Shown piece by piece: positions 1-6,816 of a DNA stretch of 64,000 nt (its first letter is position 1; each line of letters starts with the position of its first letter). The DNA is taken from contig PQAO01000021.1 in NCBI GenBank assembly GCA_003104995.1, forward strand, positions 1 through 64,000. Reading direction: 5' to 3'. The DNA comes from Dehalococcoidia bacterium. GTDB lineage: Bacteria > Chloroflexota > Dehalococcoidia > Tepidiformales > Tepidiformaceae. The notes beneath the pieces were generated by a model. That model ran no database searches. It was not told the DNA's origin and worked only from the letters and a program-made list of their open reading frames with translations. A program made the position numbers and the translations under genes.

Positions 1-410
1 TCCCCAAGATCTGGTCATATCTCTGCCTTGTGTTCACCAGCGCGAACGGCCTTCCCCTTCACCAGTCGAGCTTCGCGAAGGCGCTCGCACGCCACCTCGT
101 CTCGGCCGGGTTACCCCGGATTCGTTTTCACGATCTGCGGCATGGCTATGGCTCGCTCCTCGGTGACCAGAACGAGCCTCTGTCGGAAATACGCGATGCG
201 CTGCGACACGGGAGCATCCAAACGACGATGCGCTATGTGCACCCCACTCGCGCCAAGGAAGAGCGAGCCAGCCGAGTCTACCGGGCGTTGTTCGGGGCCC
301 GGATCAACCCGGCTTCGGCAGACGGAGCGGGCGAGATGGAAGCAACAATAACTGGAAATGGTCGTCAAATGGTCGTCACGGAACCTGCCCAGGGCCCGAT
401 GATCTTCTGA
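1..410 (+). CDS. Tyrosine recombinase/phage integrase, C-terminal part (5' end outside window)
   Basis: The reading frame is open from base 3 and ends at TGA 408-410, so only the last ~135 residues are present. The catalytic C-terminal motifs of tyrosine recombinases are visible in order: RFHDLRH (the HxxR box), LRHGS (the third conserved His) and MRYVH carrying the nucleophilic Tyr. The first catalytic Arg and the core-binding domain must lie upstream. The frame's annotated ATG/GTG at base 30 is internal, because the fold needs the residues before it. The gene ends 27 bp before the 3' end of a tRNA gene, the classical arrangement for an integrase beside its attachment site. Whether the enzyme is intact cannot be judged here. 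Confidence 0.85.
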   Translation, partial: PKIWSYLCLVFTSANGLPLHQSSFAKALARHLVSAGLPRIRFHDLRHGYGSLLGDQNEPLSEIRDALRHGSIQTTMRYVHPTRAKEERASRVYRALFGARINPASADGAGEMEATITGNGRQMVVTEPAQGPMIF

Positions 411-437
411 AAAACCTGCCGGCTAGATTCAGAAACC

Positions 438-514
438 TGGTAGCAGGGGGGAGACTTGAACTCCCGACCTCACGATTATGAGTCGTGCGCTCTGACCGGC
501 TGAGCTACCCTGCC
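438..514 (-). tRNA. tRNA-Met(CAU), elongator type (or tRNA-Ile2)
   Basis: On the minus strand a 77-nt cloverleaf folds with acceptor arms GGCAGGG/CCCTGCT, a D arm with AGCTCAG, anticodon stem CACGA/TCGTG around loop CTCATAA (anticodon CAU), and a T arm GGGAG/CTCCC with GTTCAAG. CCA is encoded. It lacks the three G-C pairs in the anticodon stem and the 1-72 mismatch of an initiator, so it is elongator Met or the lysidine-modified Ile2 tRNA; sequence alone does not separate them. Its 3' end faces the integrase gene. Confidence 0.93.
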
Positions 515-562
515 ACGGTCCTTCAACTTTAGCATGCACCCCGTTTGGGGAAACGCCGCGGA

Positions 563-1345
563 CTACTTCGCCCCCTCGTCCCCGGGCCGGGGATCCACAC
601 GGTGCATCCGCCAGCGCACGCCGCCTTCGTCGAAGTCAACTACCGCGGCCATGCCCGCGCGGCGGTTCGCATCGCTCAGCGGCATCGGCGCACCCGAGTA
701 GATCGCTGTGACGCCGCCGCGGCTTACGTCTGCGTGCGGCTCCCAGTGCCCAAAGGCCATGTAATCCCAGTGGCCCGCCGCGGAGGCGATCTCCGCCTCG
801 CGGATGGGCAGCGACCGGTGGGATTCGGCGCCCTCCGGGATGAAGTGCCCGTGACCCAGCGCGATGTGCCAGCGTCCGTCGATGCGTTCCGGGATCCCTT
901 CGAGGGGCTTGAAGTGCCAGTCGCTATCGAGGTAGCCGCGCCCCCAGAAGACGGCGTCCAAGCCCTCCGGCTCGATGAGTTCGCCCTTGTGTTCGCGGAC
1001 GATGGTCAGGCGCTCCGCGATCGCCTCCATGTCATGCCGCCAGTAGAGGCTGCCCGGGTCCACCGGGTCGTGGTTTCCAGGCAGCAGGAGCGTCTGGCCC
1101 TCGAACCGCCGTATCTCGGTTGCGGCGAAGACGACCGTTTCCTCCGAGACGCGGTCGTTGTCGAAAAAGTCACCGGCGATGACCAGAGCATCGGCGCCAA
1201 CAACGTTGGCCAGGTCGATGACGCGCCGGAAGGTGTCTTCCATCAACCTCCGGCGTTCCGCCCACTTCCCATCGCCGCTGCCGCTGTAGGCGCCGAGGTG
1301 CACGTCAGAGGTGTGGACGATGCGCAGCGGGCGCGCTTCAGCCAC
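563..1345 (-). CDS. Metallophosphoesterase, Mre11/SbcD-like DNA repair exonuclease family
   Basis: A 260-residue calcineurin-type metallophosphoesterase. The metal-binding motifs are all present: SDVHLG near residue 14, GDFFD at 58-62, GNHD at 90-93, then GHGHF and GHWEPH in the C-terminal half. The DVH...GDxxD...GNHD order with small spacing is that of the SbcD/Mre11 nuclease core, but the capping domain and the SbcC-binding region are missing and no SbcC ATPase is nearby. The protein may therefore act alone on nucleic acid or another phosphoester. The start is GTG and overlaps the preceding DinB gene by 8 bp, so it is the third gene of a coupled operon. Confidence 0.8.
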   Translation of the reverse strand: MAEARPLRIVHTSDVHLGAYSGSGDGKWAERRRLMEDTFRRVIDLANVVGADALVIAGDFFDNDRVSEETVVFAATEIRRFEGQTLLLPGNHDPVDPGSLYWRHDMEAIAERLTIVREHKGELIEPEGLDAVFWGRGYLDSDWHFKPLEGIPERIDGRWHIALGHGHFIPEGAESHRSLPIREAEIASAAGHWDYMAFGHWEPHADVSRGGVTAIYSGAPMPLSDANRRAGMAAVVDFDEGGVRWRMHRVDPRPGDEGAK

Positions 1346-1847
1346 CGAGCGCCTCGCGCATGGCGTTCAGCTGGCGCGCATGGTCCTTCGCGTGGATACG
1401 GAGGAAGATCAGCCACTCCCGCCAGTTCAACTCACCGAAGAACGGATGCGGCCAGGTGACCTGCAGGTTCGACTGGGGGTCCGCTTCGCTGACGTGCGCC
1501 CAGAGCGACTCCAGCGAAGCCTCCTGGGCGGCAATGAGCGTCTCCCGGTCAGCCGGCAGTTCGGGCTCGGGCTCGCCGGACCGGTCGCCGCTCAGCGCGA
1601 CGTGCAGCACGTCCTGCGCCACCTGCAGGTTCGACTGCACCGCGTGCTTCAGGCAGTCCATCGGTGACCAGTCGTCGCCCGGCGGATTCGAGGCGATGAC
1701 CGCCGCGGGGACAGACCGGGCGGACTCAATCAACTCGCCCATACCCTCCTTCACGCGCTCGAACAGCTCCGCGATGGTCTTCTCCGCGGCCTGCTGCTGC
1801 AGGTACCCACGAATGCGCTCGAACTCCTCTGCCTGTGGGTTGGTCAT
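1338..1847 (-). CDS. DinB-like four-helix protein
   Basis: A 169-residue protein of the DinB/YfiT-like metal-binding four-helix-bundle family. WSPMDCLKHAVQ and the C-terminal IHAKDHARQLNAMR supply histidines spaced as in the family's metal site. Members include bacillithiol, mycothiol and glutathione S-transferases and many of unknown function; the substrate cannot be told here. The ORF track extends 24 residues further, but the ATG at 1847 is preferred because it overlaps the upstream methyltransferase stop as ATGA. It lies between a methyltransferase and an Mre11-like phosphoesterase in one operon. Confidence 0.72.
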   Translation of the reverse strand: MTNPQAEEFERIRGYLQQQAAEKTIAELFERVKEGMGELIESARSVPAAVIASNPPGDDWSPMDCLKHAVQSNLQVAQDVLHVALSGDRSGEPEPELPADRETLIAAQEASLESLWAHVSEADPQSNLQVTWPHPFFGELNWREWLIFLRIHAKDHARQLNAMREALGG

Positions 1848-2527
1848 GCCGTGGCCTCCGCGCAATTGAGGTTGACCCGCTCGAACACCTGGAGCCGGAT
1901 GAGACGCGACGCGTGCCATGACGCCTCACGCAACACCAGCGGGGGAATGGGTGGCCACGGATGCCACGAGTGGTCCGCGATGATAACGCGCCCACCGGGG
2001 CGGACGAGGCGCGCGATCTCACGCACCGCCGGCGCCCGGAGTTCGCCCGGGAGATGCCCGACATAATGAGCAGCCACAGCCACGTCAAATGCCGCCTCCT
2101 GCGACGGGACCGCGAGGGCGTCGGCGTGGAGGAGCCGGGCTTTCCCTCGCGGGAGCCGCGCCTTCGCTCGCTCCAGCATGTATGGACTCAGGTCCAAACC
2201 GACAATCTCGGGCGCAACCTCGGCGTTCGCGAGCGCAGTCAGGAGCCTTCCCGGGCCGCATCCCAATTCCACCACTGAAGAGGGCCGCGCAGCGCGTACG
2301 CGCCTGACCAACTTGCCTACGAGGGCGTCCTCCTGACCGGCGTTGTACAGGCTTCGAATGACCCGCTCGTAACCGGCTGCACCCCGTCGCGAAAGGTACC
2401 CCTCTGGCAAGAAGTGCCAACGATGCAGGTACCAGCGGGGATACGCCATTTCCGGGTCGCTCTGTGGCGACTGCCTTGCGCGGCGTATCAACTCGATGGC
2501 CCGGCGGGTGGGAATGCGCTTCAGCAT
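1844..2527 (-). CDS. Class I SAM-dependent methyltransferase
   Basis: A 227-residue methyltransferase. Motif I is VVELGCGPGRLL, followed by VGLDLSPYMLERAK (the acidic residue that binds the ribose), LLHADAL, and LVRPGGRVIIAD after a short helix. The C-terminus has a Trp/Pro-rich segment (SWHPWPPIPP). The acceptor is unknown. The start is moved from the ORF-track Met to ATG 2527: upstream residues would overlap the divergent monooxygenase gene, and a TACTAT hexamer lies 8 nt before this ATG. It is the first gene of an operon with DinB and a metallophosphoesterase. Confidence 0.8.
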   Translation of the reverse strand: MLKRIPTRRAIELIRRARQSPQSDPEMAYPRWYLHRWHFLPEGYLSRRGAAGYERVIRSLYNAGQEDALVGKLVRRVRAARPSSVVELGCGPGRLLTALANAEVAPEIVGLDLSPYMLERAKARLPRGKARLLHADALAVPSQEAAFDVAVAAHYVGHLPGELRAPAVREIARLVRPGGRVIIADHSWHPWPPIPPLVLREASWHASRLIRLQVFERVNLNCAEATA

Positions 2528-2535
2528 CGTCCCGG

Positions 2536-2541
2536 ATAGTA
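2536..2541 (-). promoter_or_regulatory. -10-like hexamer TACTAT, candidate leaderless promoter
   Basis: TACTAT ends 8 nt before the methyltransferase ATG, and no Shine-Dalgarno sequence lies between. This places the expected transcription start at or within a few bases of the start codon. Confidence 0.5.
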
Positions 2542-2618
2542 TCGGGCCCCGCATCGATGCGCACACCCACGCATCCCTCGCGTACAATCCTGCCACATCA
2601 CTCCATGGAGCAACCGAT

Positions 2619-2921
2619 ATGATCACCGTGGTCGCCAAGCTGCAGGCAGTCGCCGGCAAGGAAGACCAGCTGCGCGCCGTCCTCACCGAGATGGTCGGCA
2701 ACGTCAAGAAGCACGAGGCCGGTAAGGTCCCTACCTACTCCCTCCACACCTCCGACGCCGACCCGACGCTGTTCATGTTTTACGAACAGTACGCGGACGC
2801 CGAGGCGTTCGCGGCTCACAGCCAGACCGACCACATGAAGGCCATGGGCGCGTCACTCGCAGGACTGCTCGCCGGCCGCCCGGTCATCGAGCGCTACACC
2901 GGCATCGCGAGCGTCAGCTAA
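2619..2921 (+). CDS. Antibiotic biosynthesis monooxygenase (ABM) domain protein
   Basis: A 100-residue single-domain protein with the dimeric alpha/beta-barrel (ABM/YgiN-like) pattern: ITVVAKLQAVAGKEDQLRAVL, HTSDADPTLFMFYEQYADAEAFAAH, HMKAMG. Relatives are cofactor-free quinol monooxygenases or heme-degrading proteins; the substrate is not evident. The ATG at 2619 has GGAG 9 nt upstream and a TACAAT hexamer at 2583-2588, so this gene appears to have a short leader. The longer ORF to 2496 overlaps the divergent gene and is rejected. Confidence 0.8.
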   Translation: MITVVAKLQAVAGKEDQLRAVLTEMVGNVKKHEAGKVPTYSLHTSDADPTLFMFYEQYADAEAFAAHSQTDHMKAMGASLAGLLAGRPVIERYTGIASVS

Positions 2922-2929
2922 TTGGGTGA

Positions 2930-2971
2930 CGGGGGCCTGCGAAGGTCCCGGTTGCCCATACCGGGCCCCCG
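2930..2971. terminator. Compound hairpin after the ABM gene
   Basis: CGGGGGC (2930-2936) can pair with GCCCCCG (2965-2971), enclosing an alternative CCCGG/CCGGG pairing. There is no T tract. It may end the ABM transcript or form a leader structure for uppP. Confidence 0.3.
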
Positions 2972-2989
2972 CCACACCTTGACCGGTAC

Positions 2990-3811
2990 ATGGACTTCGT
3001 ACGCGCGGCAATCCTCGGTATCGTCCAGGGCCTCGCCGAGTTCCTCCCTATCTCATCTTCCGGCCACCTGATCCTCGTCCCGTCGCTGTTCCGCTGGAAA
3101 GACCAGGGCCTCGCGTTTGATGTCGGGCTCCACTGCGGCACGCTCCTCGTGTTGCTGATCTACTTCTGGCGCGACTGGGTACGGATGTTCGGGACCGGTC
3201 TCAGGGACTTCAGCCGTTACCAGTTCAGATTCTCGCGGCATGGCCAGGACAGTCGCCTCCTCTGGCTGATCGCGTTCGGTTCCATCCCGGCCGCCGCCGT
3301 CGGACTGCTCTTCAACGACTGGATCGAGGAAAACGTCCGCCAACCGTGGGTGGTGGCAATCACCCTTGCCGCGTTCGGCGTGGTCATGCTGGTGGCCGAC
3401 CGGCGCACGCGTAACCTGCGCACGATGGGCTCGATCGGCCTGATCGACGTGACCTTCATTGGTCTTGCACAGGCGGCTGCGCTCATCCCGGGCGTCTCCC
3501 GTTCGGGGGCCACGCTCTGCGCTGGACTGTTCCGGGACATTCGCCGGGATGATGCGGCGCGGTTCGCCTTCCTGCTGGGCACACCCGCATTCGTGGGCGC
3601 GGCGGCGCTGACCGCGAAGGACCTCACCGGGCTCTCGGGCCGCGAGGGTCTCGAACTTGGGATCGGCTTCGTATGCTCTGCGGCCGTTGGTTTCGCGGTG
3701 ATCCATTTCCTCTTGCGGTACCTGCGGACCCGCACGTTGTTGCCATTTGTGCTCTACCGGTTCGCCGTCGCGGCCCTGACCCTGGTCATTGGTGCGTTCC
3801 GCGTGGCCTGA
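2990..3811 (+). CDS. uppP: Undecaprenyl-diphosphatase
   Basis: A 273-residue integral membrane protein of the BacA/UppP family. It dephosphorylates undecaprenyl pyrophosphate to recycle the lipid carrier of peptidoglycan and other envelope polymers. The N-terminus GIVQGLAEFLPISSSGHL holds the conserved Glu-rich motif 1 and Ser-Gly-His. Motif 2, PGVSRSGAT, is at about residue 165. Multiple hydrophobic segments span the length, which is the normal family size. It stands alone between a small monooxygenase and an SDR operon, while the carrier users (mraY, murG, WecA-like) are elsewhere in the window. Confidence 0.93.
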   Translation: MDFVRAAILGIVQGLAEFLPISSSGHLILVPSLFRWKDQGLAFDVGLHCGTLLVLLIYFWRDWVRMFGTGLRDFSRYQFRFSRHGQDSRLLWLIAFGSIPAAAVGLLFNDWIEENVRQPWVVAITLAAFGVVMLVADRRTRNLRTMGSIGLIDVTFIGLAQAAALIPGVSRSGATLCAGLFRDIRRDDAARFAFLLGTPAFVGAAALTAKDLTGLSGREGLELGIGFVCSAAVGFAVIHFLLRYLRTRTLLPFVLYRFAVAALTLVIGAFRVA

Positions 3812-3872
3812 GCAGGCCATCTCCGGGTGCCCGTATGATGGCAACCGCAATGAATCCCCCGGGAGGTACCCT

Positions 3873-4715
3873 GTGGTCCTCGAAAAACTTCGTCTCGATG
3901 GTCCGCCGCGAAAGGTAGTCATCGTCACTGGTGGCAGCCGCGGACTCGGCAAGGCCATGGCAATCTCGCTCGCCGAAGCCGGCGCCGACATCTGCATCGC
4001 CAGCCGCACGGTCAGCCAGCTCGAGTCCGCCGCCGCCGAAATCCAGGCAGCCTCTGGACGCGAACCACTCATCGTCCCCACCAATGTCCAGTCTCGGGCC
4101 GACTGCGACGCCCTCATCGAAAAGACCGTTTCCCACTTTGGCCGGCTCGATGTGATGCTCAACAACGCGGGCATCGGCGATGCGCGCGGCGCGGGCGCCC
4201 GGATCCACGACCTCGAAGACGCCGACTGGCACGACACGATCGAGGTGAACCTGCACAGCACCTTCTACTGTTCGCGTGCGGCCGTGCGGACGTTCCTGAA
4301 GCAGGACCAGGGAGGAGTGATCCTAAATGTTGCCAGCGGGACCGCCCTGCGTTCGTCGCCCCAGTCGATCGGCTACGCGGCGGCCAAGGCCGGGGTTATT
4401 TCGCTCACGAAGAGCCTGGCGGCCCAGGTCGTTGGCGAGTACATCCGCGTCAACTGCATCGTGCCCGGCTATGTCTCTCAGCGCCCGCCGCGCGATGAAC
4501 AGGAAGCAGGGATGCGTCAACAGCGTGGGCGCTTCATCACCACCCGCCGTCTTGGCGAGGCGTGGGAGCTCGGCCCGCTGGCGGTCTTCCTCTGCTCCGA
4601 CGCGTCGAGCTACGTCACCGGTGAAGCATTCGTCATCGATGGCGGCGGCCTGGCCGGAGGGATAGCGCCCACTGGCTGGGTCGTCAGCGAGCCCGCGGAG
4701 GTGTCCCGTGGCTGA
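3873..4715 (+). CDS. Short-chain dehydrogenase/reductase (SDR)
   Basis: A 280-residue classical SDR. The Rossmann motif is TGGSRGLGKA near residue 18, NNAG is in MLNNAGIGD, and the catalytic set is a Ser in ASGTALRSS plus YAAAK. The C-terminal VTGEAFVIDGGG is typical of FabG-like oxidoreductases. The GTG start at 3873 is preferred over the ORF-track Met because GGGAGG sits 6 nt upstream. The gene overlaps the next SDR by 8 bp, so the two are co-translated. The substrate is unknown; the neighbourhood suggests acyl-CoA or hydroxyacid metabolism. Confidence 0.85.
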   Translation: MVLEKLRLDGPPRKVVIVTGGSRGLGKAMAISLAEAGADICIASRTVSQLESAAAEIQAASGREPLIVPTNVQSRADCDALIEKTVSHFGRLDVMLNNAGIGDARGAGARIHDLEDADWHDTIEVNLHSTFYCSRAAVRTFLKQDQGGVILNVASGTALRSSPQSIGYAAAKAGVISLTKSLAAQVVGEYIRVNCIVPGYVSQRPPRDEQEAGMRQQRGRFITTRRLGEAWELGPLAVFLCSDASSYVTGEAFVIDGGGLAGGIAPTGWVVSEPAEVSRG

Positions 4716-5496
4716 GTGGGATCGTAAGCCCGGCTACGACCTGTCAGGGAAGCGCGCGCTGGTCGTTGGAACTGGCAATCCGGCGGGACGGGCAATCGCC
4801 CTCGGACTCGCGGAAGCCGGCGCGGATGTCGCTGTCGCTTCGGCCACGCTGGATGGCGACGAAGTCATGGAGGCAAAGCGCGTCGCGAAGGCCGTCACCG
4901 AGCTGGGCCGCAAGTCGCTTGCCCAGGGCTGGGACGTGACCCTGCCCACCAACGTGCAGGTCGGCCTGAAGCAGGTCATCAAGGAGTTTGGCTCGCCGAC
5001 AATCCTCGTCTACAACGCGGATGCGCCGCTGGCGAAGCCCATCGTGAAAGTGACCGACGCCGAGTTCGCCCGGGTCCAGGCCGTGAACCAGAGCGGGGCG
5101 TTCTACGCGGCCCGGTCGTTCATCCGCGAGTTCCCCGAGGGGCAGACCGGAAGGCTCATCTTCGTCAGCAACATCTTCGCCGAGCGCGGTGTGGAGGGGC
5201 TGGCAGCCTACACGACCGCGAAAGCCGGGATGCAGGGCCTTTCGGCAGCCCTCAGCCAGGAGCTCGGGCCTCGGAACATGACCTCCAACTGCATCTCCAG
5301 TGGCTGGATGGACTGGACCCCGGGCCGCGGGCCGGACGAGATCGGCGCGAACCTGCTGCTGCGCTTTATCCCGATGCGCCGCTTCGGGAAGGCTGAAGAA
5401 CTGGCAGCCCTTGCGGTCCTGCTTGCCTCGGATGCCGCCGGTTACCTGAACGGCCATGTGTTCCACATCGATGGCGGCGTGAGCCAGCACCTCTAG
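4708..5496 (+). CDS. SDR family protein with an atypical cofactor loop
   Basis: A 262-residue SDR. The glycine motif is VGTGNPAGRAIA instead of TGxxxGxG. The NNAG position reads VYNADAP, which keeps one Asn. The catalytic Ser (VSNIFAE) and YTTAK are retained, and it ends in LNGHVFHIDGG. The diverged loop suggests altered cofactor preference or a non-catalytic partner. It overlaps the preceding SDR by 8 bp and precedes the YbaK gene by 5 bp. A heteromeric SDR pair, as in some ketoreductases, is an inference from the coupling. Confidence 0.8.
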   Translation: MAEWDRKPGYDLSGKRALVVGTGNPAGRAIALGLAEAGADVAVASATLDGDEVMEAKRVAKAVTELGRKSLAQGWDVTLPTNVQVGLKQVIKEFGSPTILVYNADAPLAKPIVKVTDAEFARVQAVNQSGAFYAARSFIREFPEGQTGRLIFVSNIFAERGVEGLAAYTTAKAGMQGLSAALSQELGPRNMTSNCISSGWMDWTPGRGPDEIGANLLLRFIPMRRFGKAEELAALAVLLASDAAGYLNGHVFHIDGGVSQHL

Positions 5497-5501
5497 CGCG
5501 G

Positions 5502-5978
5502 ATGGCGTCGCAGAAACCACTTGCCGTCCGGATGCTCGAACAACGGAGGGTCCCGCACGAGGTCTTCGAGTTCGACGACACCATCCGCTCGGCACAGGAG
5601 GTCGCCCGTGTCACCGGGGTACCTGCAGACCAGGTGCTCAAGACGCTCGTGGTAGAGCAGGACCCACCCCGGGGGAAGCCGTACCTGCTGATGATGCCGG
5701 CGTCCCTTGAGGTCGACCTGAAAGTGCTCGCCGCATCCCTCGGGCTCAAGAAGGTCCGCATGGCCAGCCACCGTGATGCCGAACGCCACACCGGCCTGAA
5801 GGTCGGCGGAATCAGCGCTCTCGCGCTCGTGGGCAAGGCATTTCCAGTCCTCATCGAGGAGTCCGCAACGCTTTTCGATCAGGTGCTCGTGAGTGCCGGG
5901 CAGCGCGGATGGGACGTCCGGATCGCCGTCGCGGCGCTCATCGAACTGACCGCCGCGAGGACTACTCGCGCAGTCTGA
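5502..5978 (+). CDS. ybaK: YbaK/EbsC family aminoacyl-tRNA deacylase
   Basis: A 158-residue YbaK-domain protein, probably hydrolysing mischarged tRNA (Cys-tRNAPro in the best-known member). The family pattern is visible: LEQRRVPHEVFEFDD, VARVTGVPADQVLKTLVV (with the conserved Lys), and the C-terminal KVGGISALALVG loop. Length is normal. It is the last gene of the SDR-SDR-ybaK run, with a 5-bp gap to the gene before. Substrate specificity cannot be deduced, since INS-superfamily deacylases overlap in sequence. Confidence 0.85.
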   Translation: MASQKPLAVRMLEQRRVPHEVFEFDDTIRSAQEVARVTGVPADQVLKTLVVEQDPPRGKPYLLMMPASLEVDLKVLAASLGLKKVRMASHRDAERHTGLKVGGISALALVGKAFPVLIEESATLFDQVLVSAGQRGWDVRIAVAALIELTAARTTRAV

Positions 5979-6000
5979 CCGGCCTGTCCTGCGACGGTGG

Positions 6001-6006
6001 TAGTAT
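6001..6006 (+). promoter_or_regulatory. -10-like hexamer TAGTAT, candidate leaderless promoter
   Basis: TAGTAT ends 9 nt before the ATG of the hydrolase, with no purine-rich SD between. Confidence 0.5.
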
Positions 6007-6015
6007 CTCTTCGCG

Positions 6016-6816
6016 ATGCCAACGACGAATGCCAGCGGCTGGGAGATCCACTACCAGACATCCGGGTCGCCCTCGAACCCGCCCATTGTCATGATTCTCG
6101 GGCTGTCACACCGGTTGGCGCACTGGGGCCGGCTTCCAGCGATGCTGGCGGAGCGCCTCTTCGTGGTGACCTTCGATTGCCGGGGCATGGGCCAGAGCGA
6201 ACGCCGCGACGAGCCTTACGCCATTCACGACGAAGCCCGCGACGTGATCGCCGTGATGGACGCTGCGGGCGCCAGGCGTGCGGCCCTTTACGGGCGGTCC
6301 AGGGGTGGGATGCTCGCCCAGGAAGTCGCGCTTTCGCACCCGGACCGGGTCTCGGCCTTGATCCTCAGCGGCACGAGCCACCGTGGACCCGGAAGTGTTG
6401 GCTCAACCGACGCCGTGAACGCGGCTATGCGCATCACCCCCGAAATGACCCGGGAGCAGATCTTCGAAACGCAGAACGTCGCCATGGCATCGCCCGGCTG
6501 GAAAGAGCGGGACCCCGAAGCCTTTGCCTACCTGATGGGCATCGACCTCGATGCACCGCCTCGCCGGTTCGCCGTTGTCCGGCAACGGGGCGCTCTTGAA
6601 GGCTGGACATCCCTCGACCGCCTGCACCAGATTGCCTGCCCCACGCTCGTCCTGTGCGGTGAAGACGACGGCATGGTTCCACCGGAGAACAGCCGCCAGC
6701 TTGCCGCAGGCATCCCGGGGGCCCGGCTCCAGCTGATCCCACAGTGCGGCCACCTGCCGATGCTTGAAAAGCCCGCAGAGGTCGCGCGCGCCGTCGTCGA
6801 GTTCCTGCTTCCCTAA
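6016..6816 (+). CDS. Alpha/beta hydrolase
   Basis: A 266-residue alpha/beta-hydrolase fold enzyme. The oxyanion region is MILGLSHRLAHW. The nucleophile elbow is GRSRGG (GxSxG). The acid lies in CGEDDGMVPP and the His in CGHLPMLEKP, all in the expected order and spacing. It resembles the 3-oxoadipate enol-lactonase/non-heme haloperoxidase group, but that group is too varied for a substrate call. It converges on the helicase gene with a 4-bp overlap at the 3' ends. Confidence 0.85.
   Translation: MPTTNASGWEIHYQTSGSPSNPPIVMILGLSHRLAHWGRLPAMLAERLFVVTFDCRGMGQSERRDEPYAIHDEARDVIAVMDAAGARRAALYGRSRGGMLAQEVALSHPDRVSALILSGTSHRGPGSVGSTDAVNAAMRITPEMTREQIFETQNVAMASPGWKERDPEAFAYLMGIDLDAPPRRFAVVRQRGALEGWTSLDRLHQIACPTLVLCGEDDGMVPPENSRQLAAGIPGARLQLIPQCGHLPMLEKPAEVARAVVEFLLP

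Noticed and set aside
545-1459. 304-aa plus-strand ORF over the metallophosphoesterase gene
   Set aside because: It is the reverse-frame shadow of a gene with a full set of metal-site motifs; its own translation is Arg/Pro-rich and has no recognisable domain.
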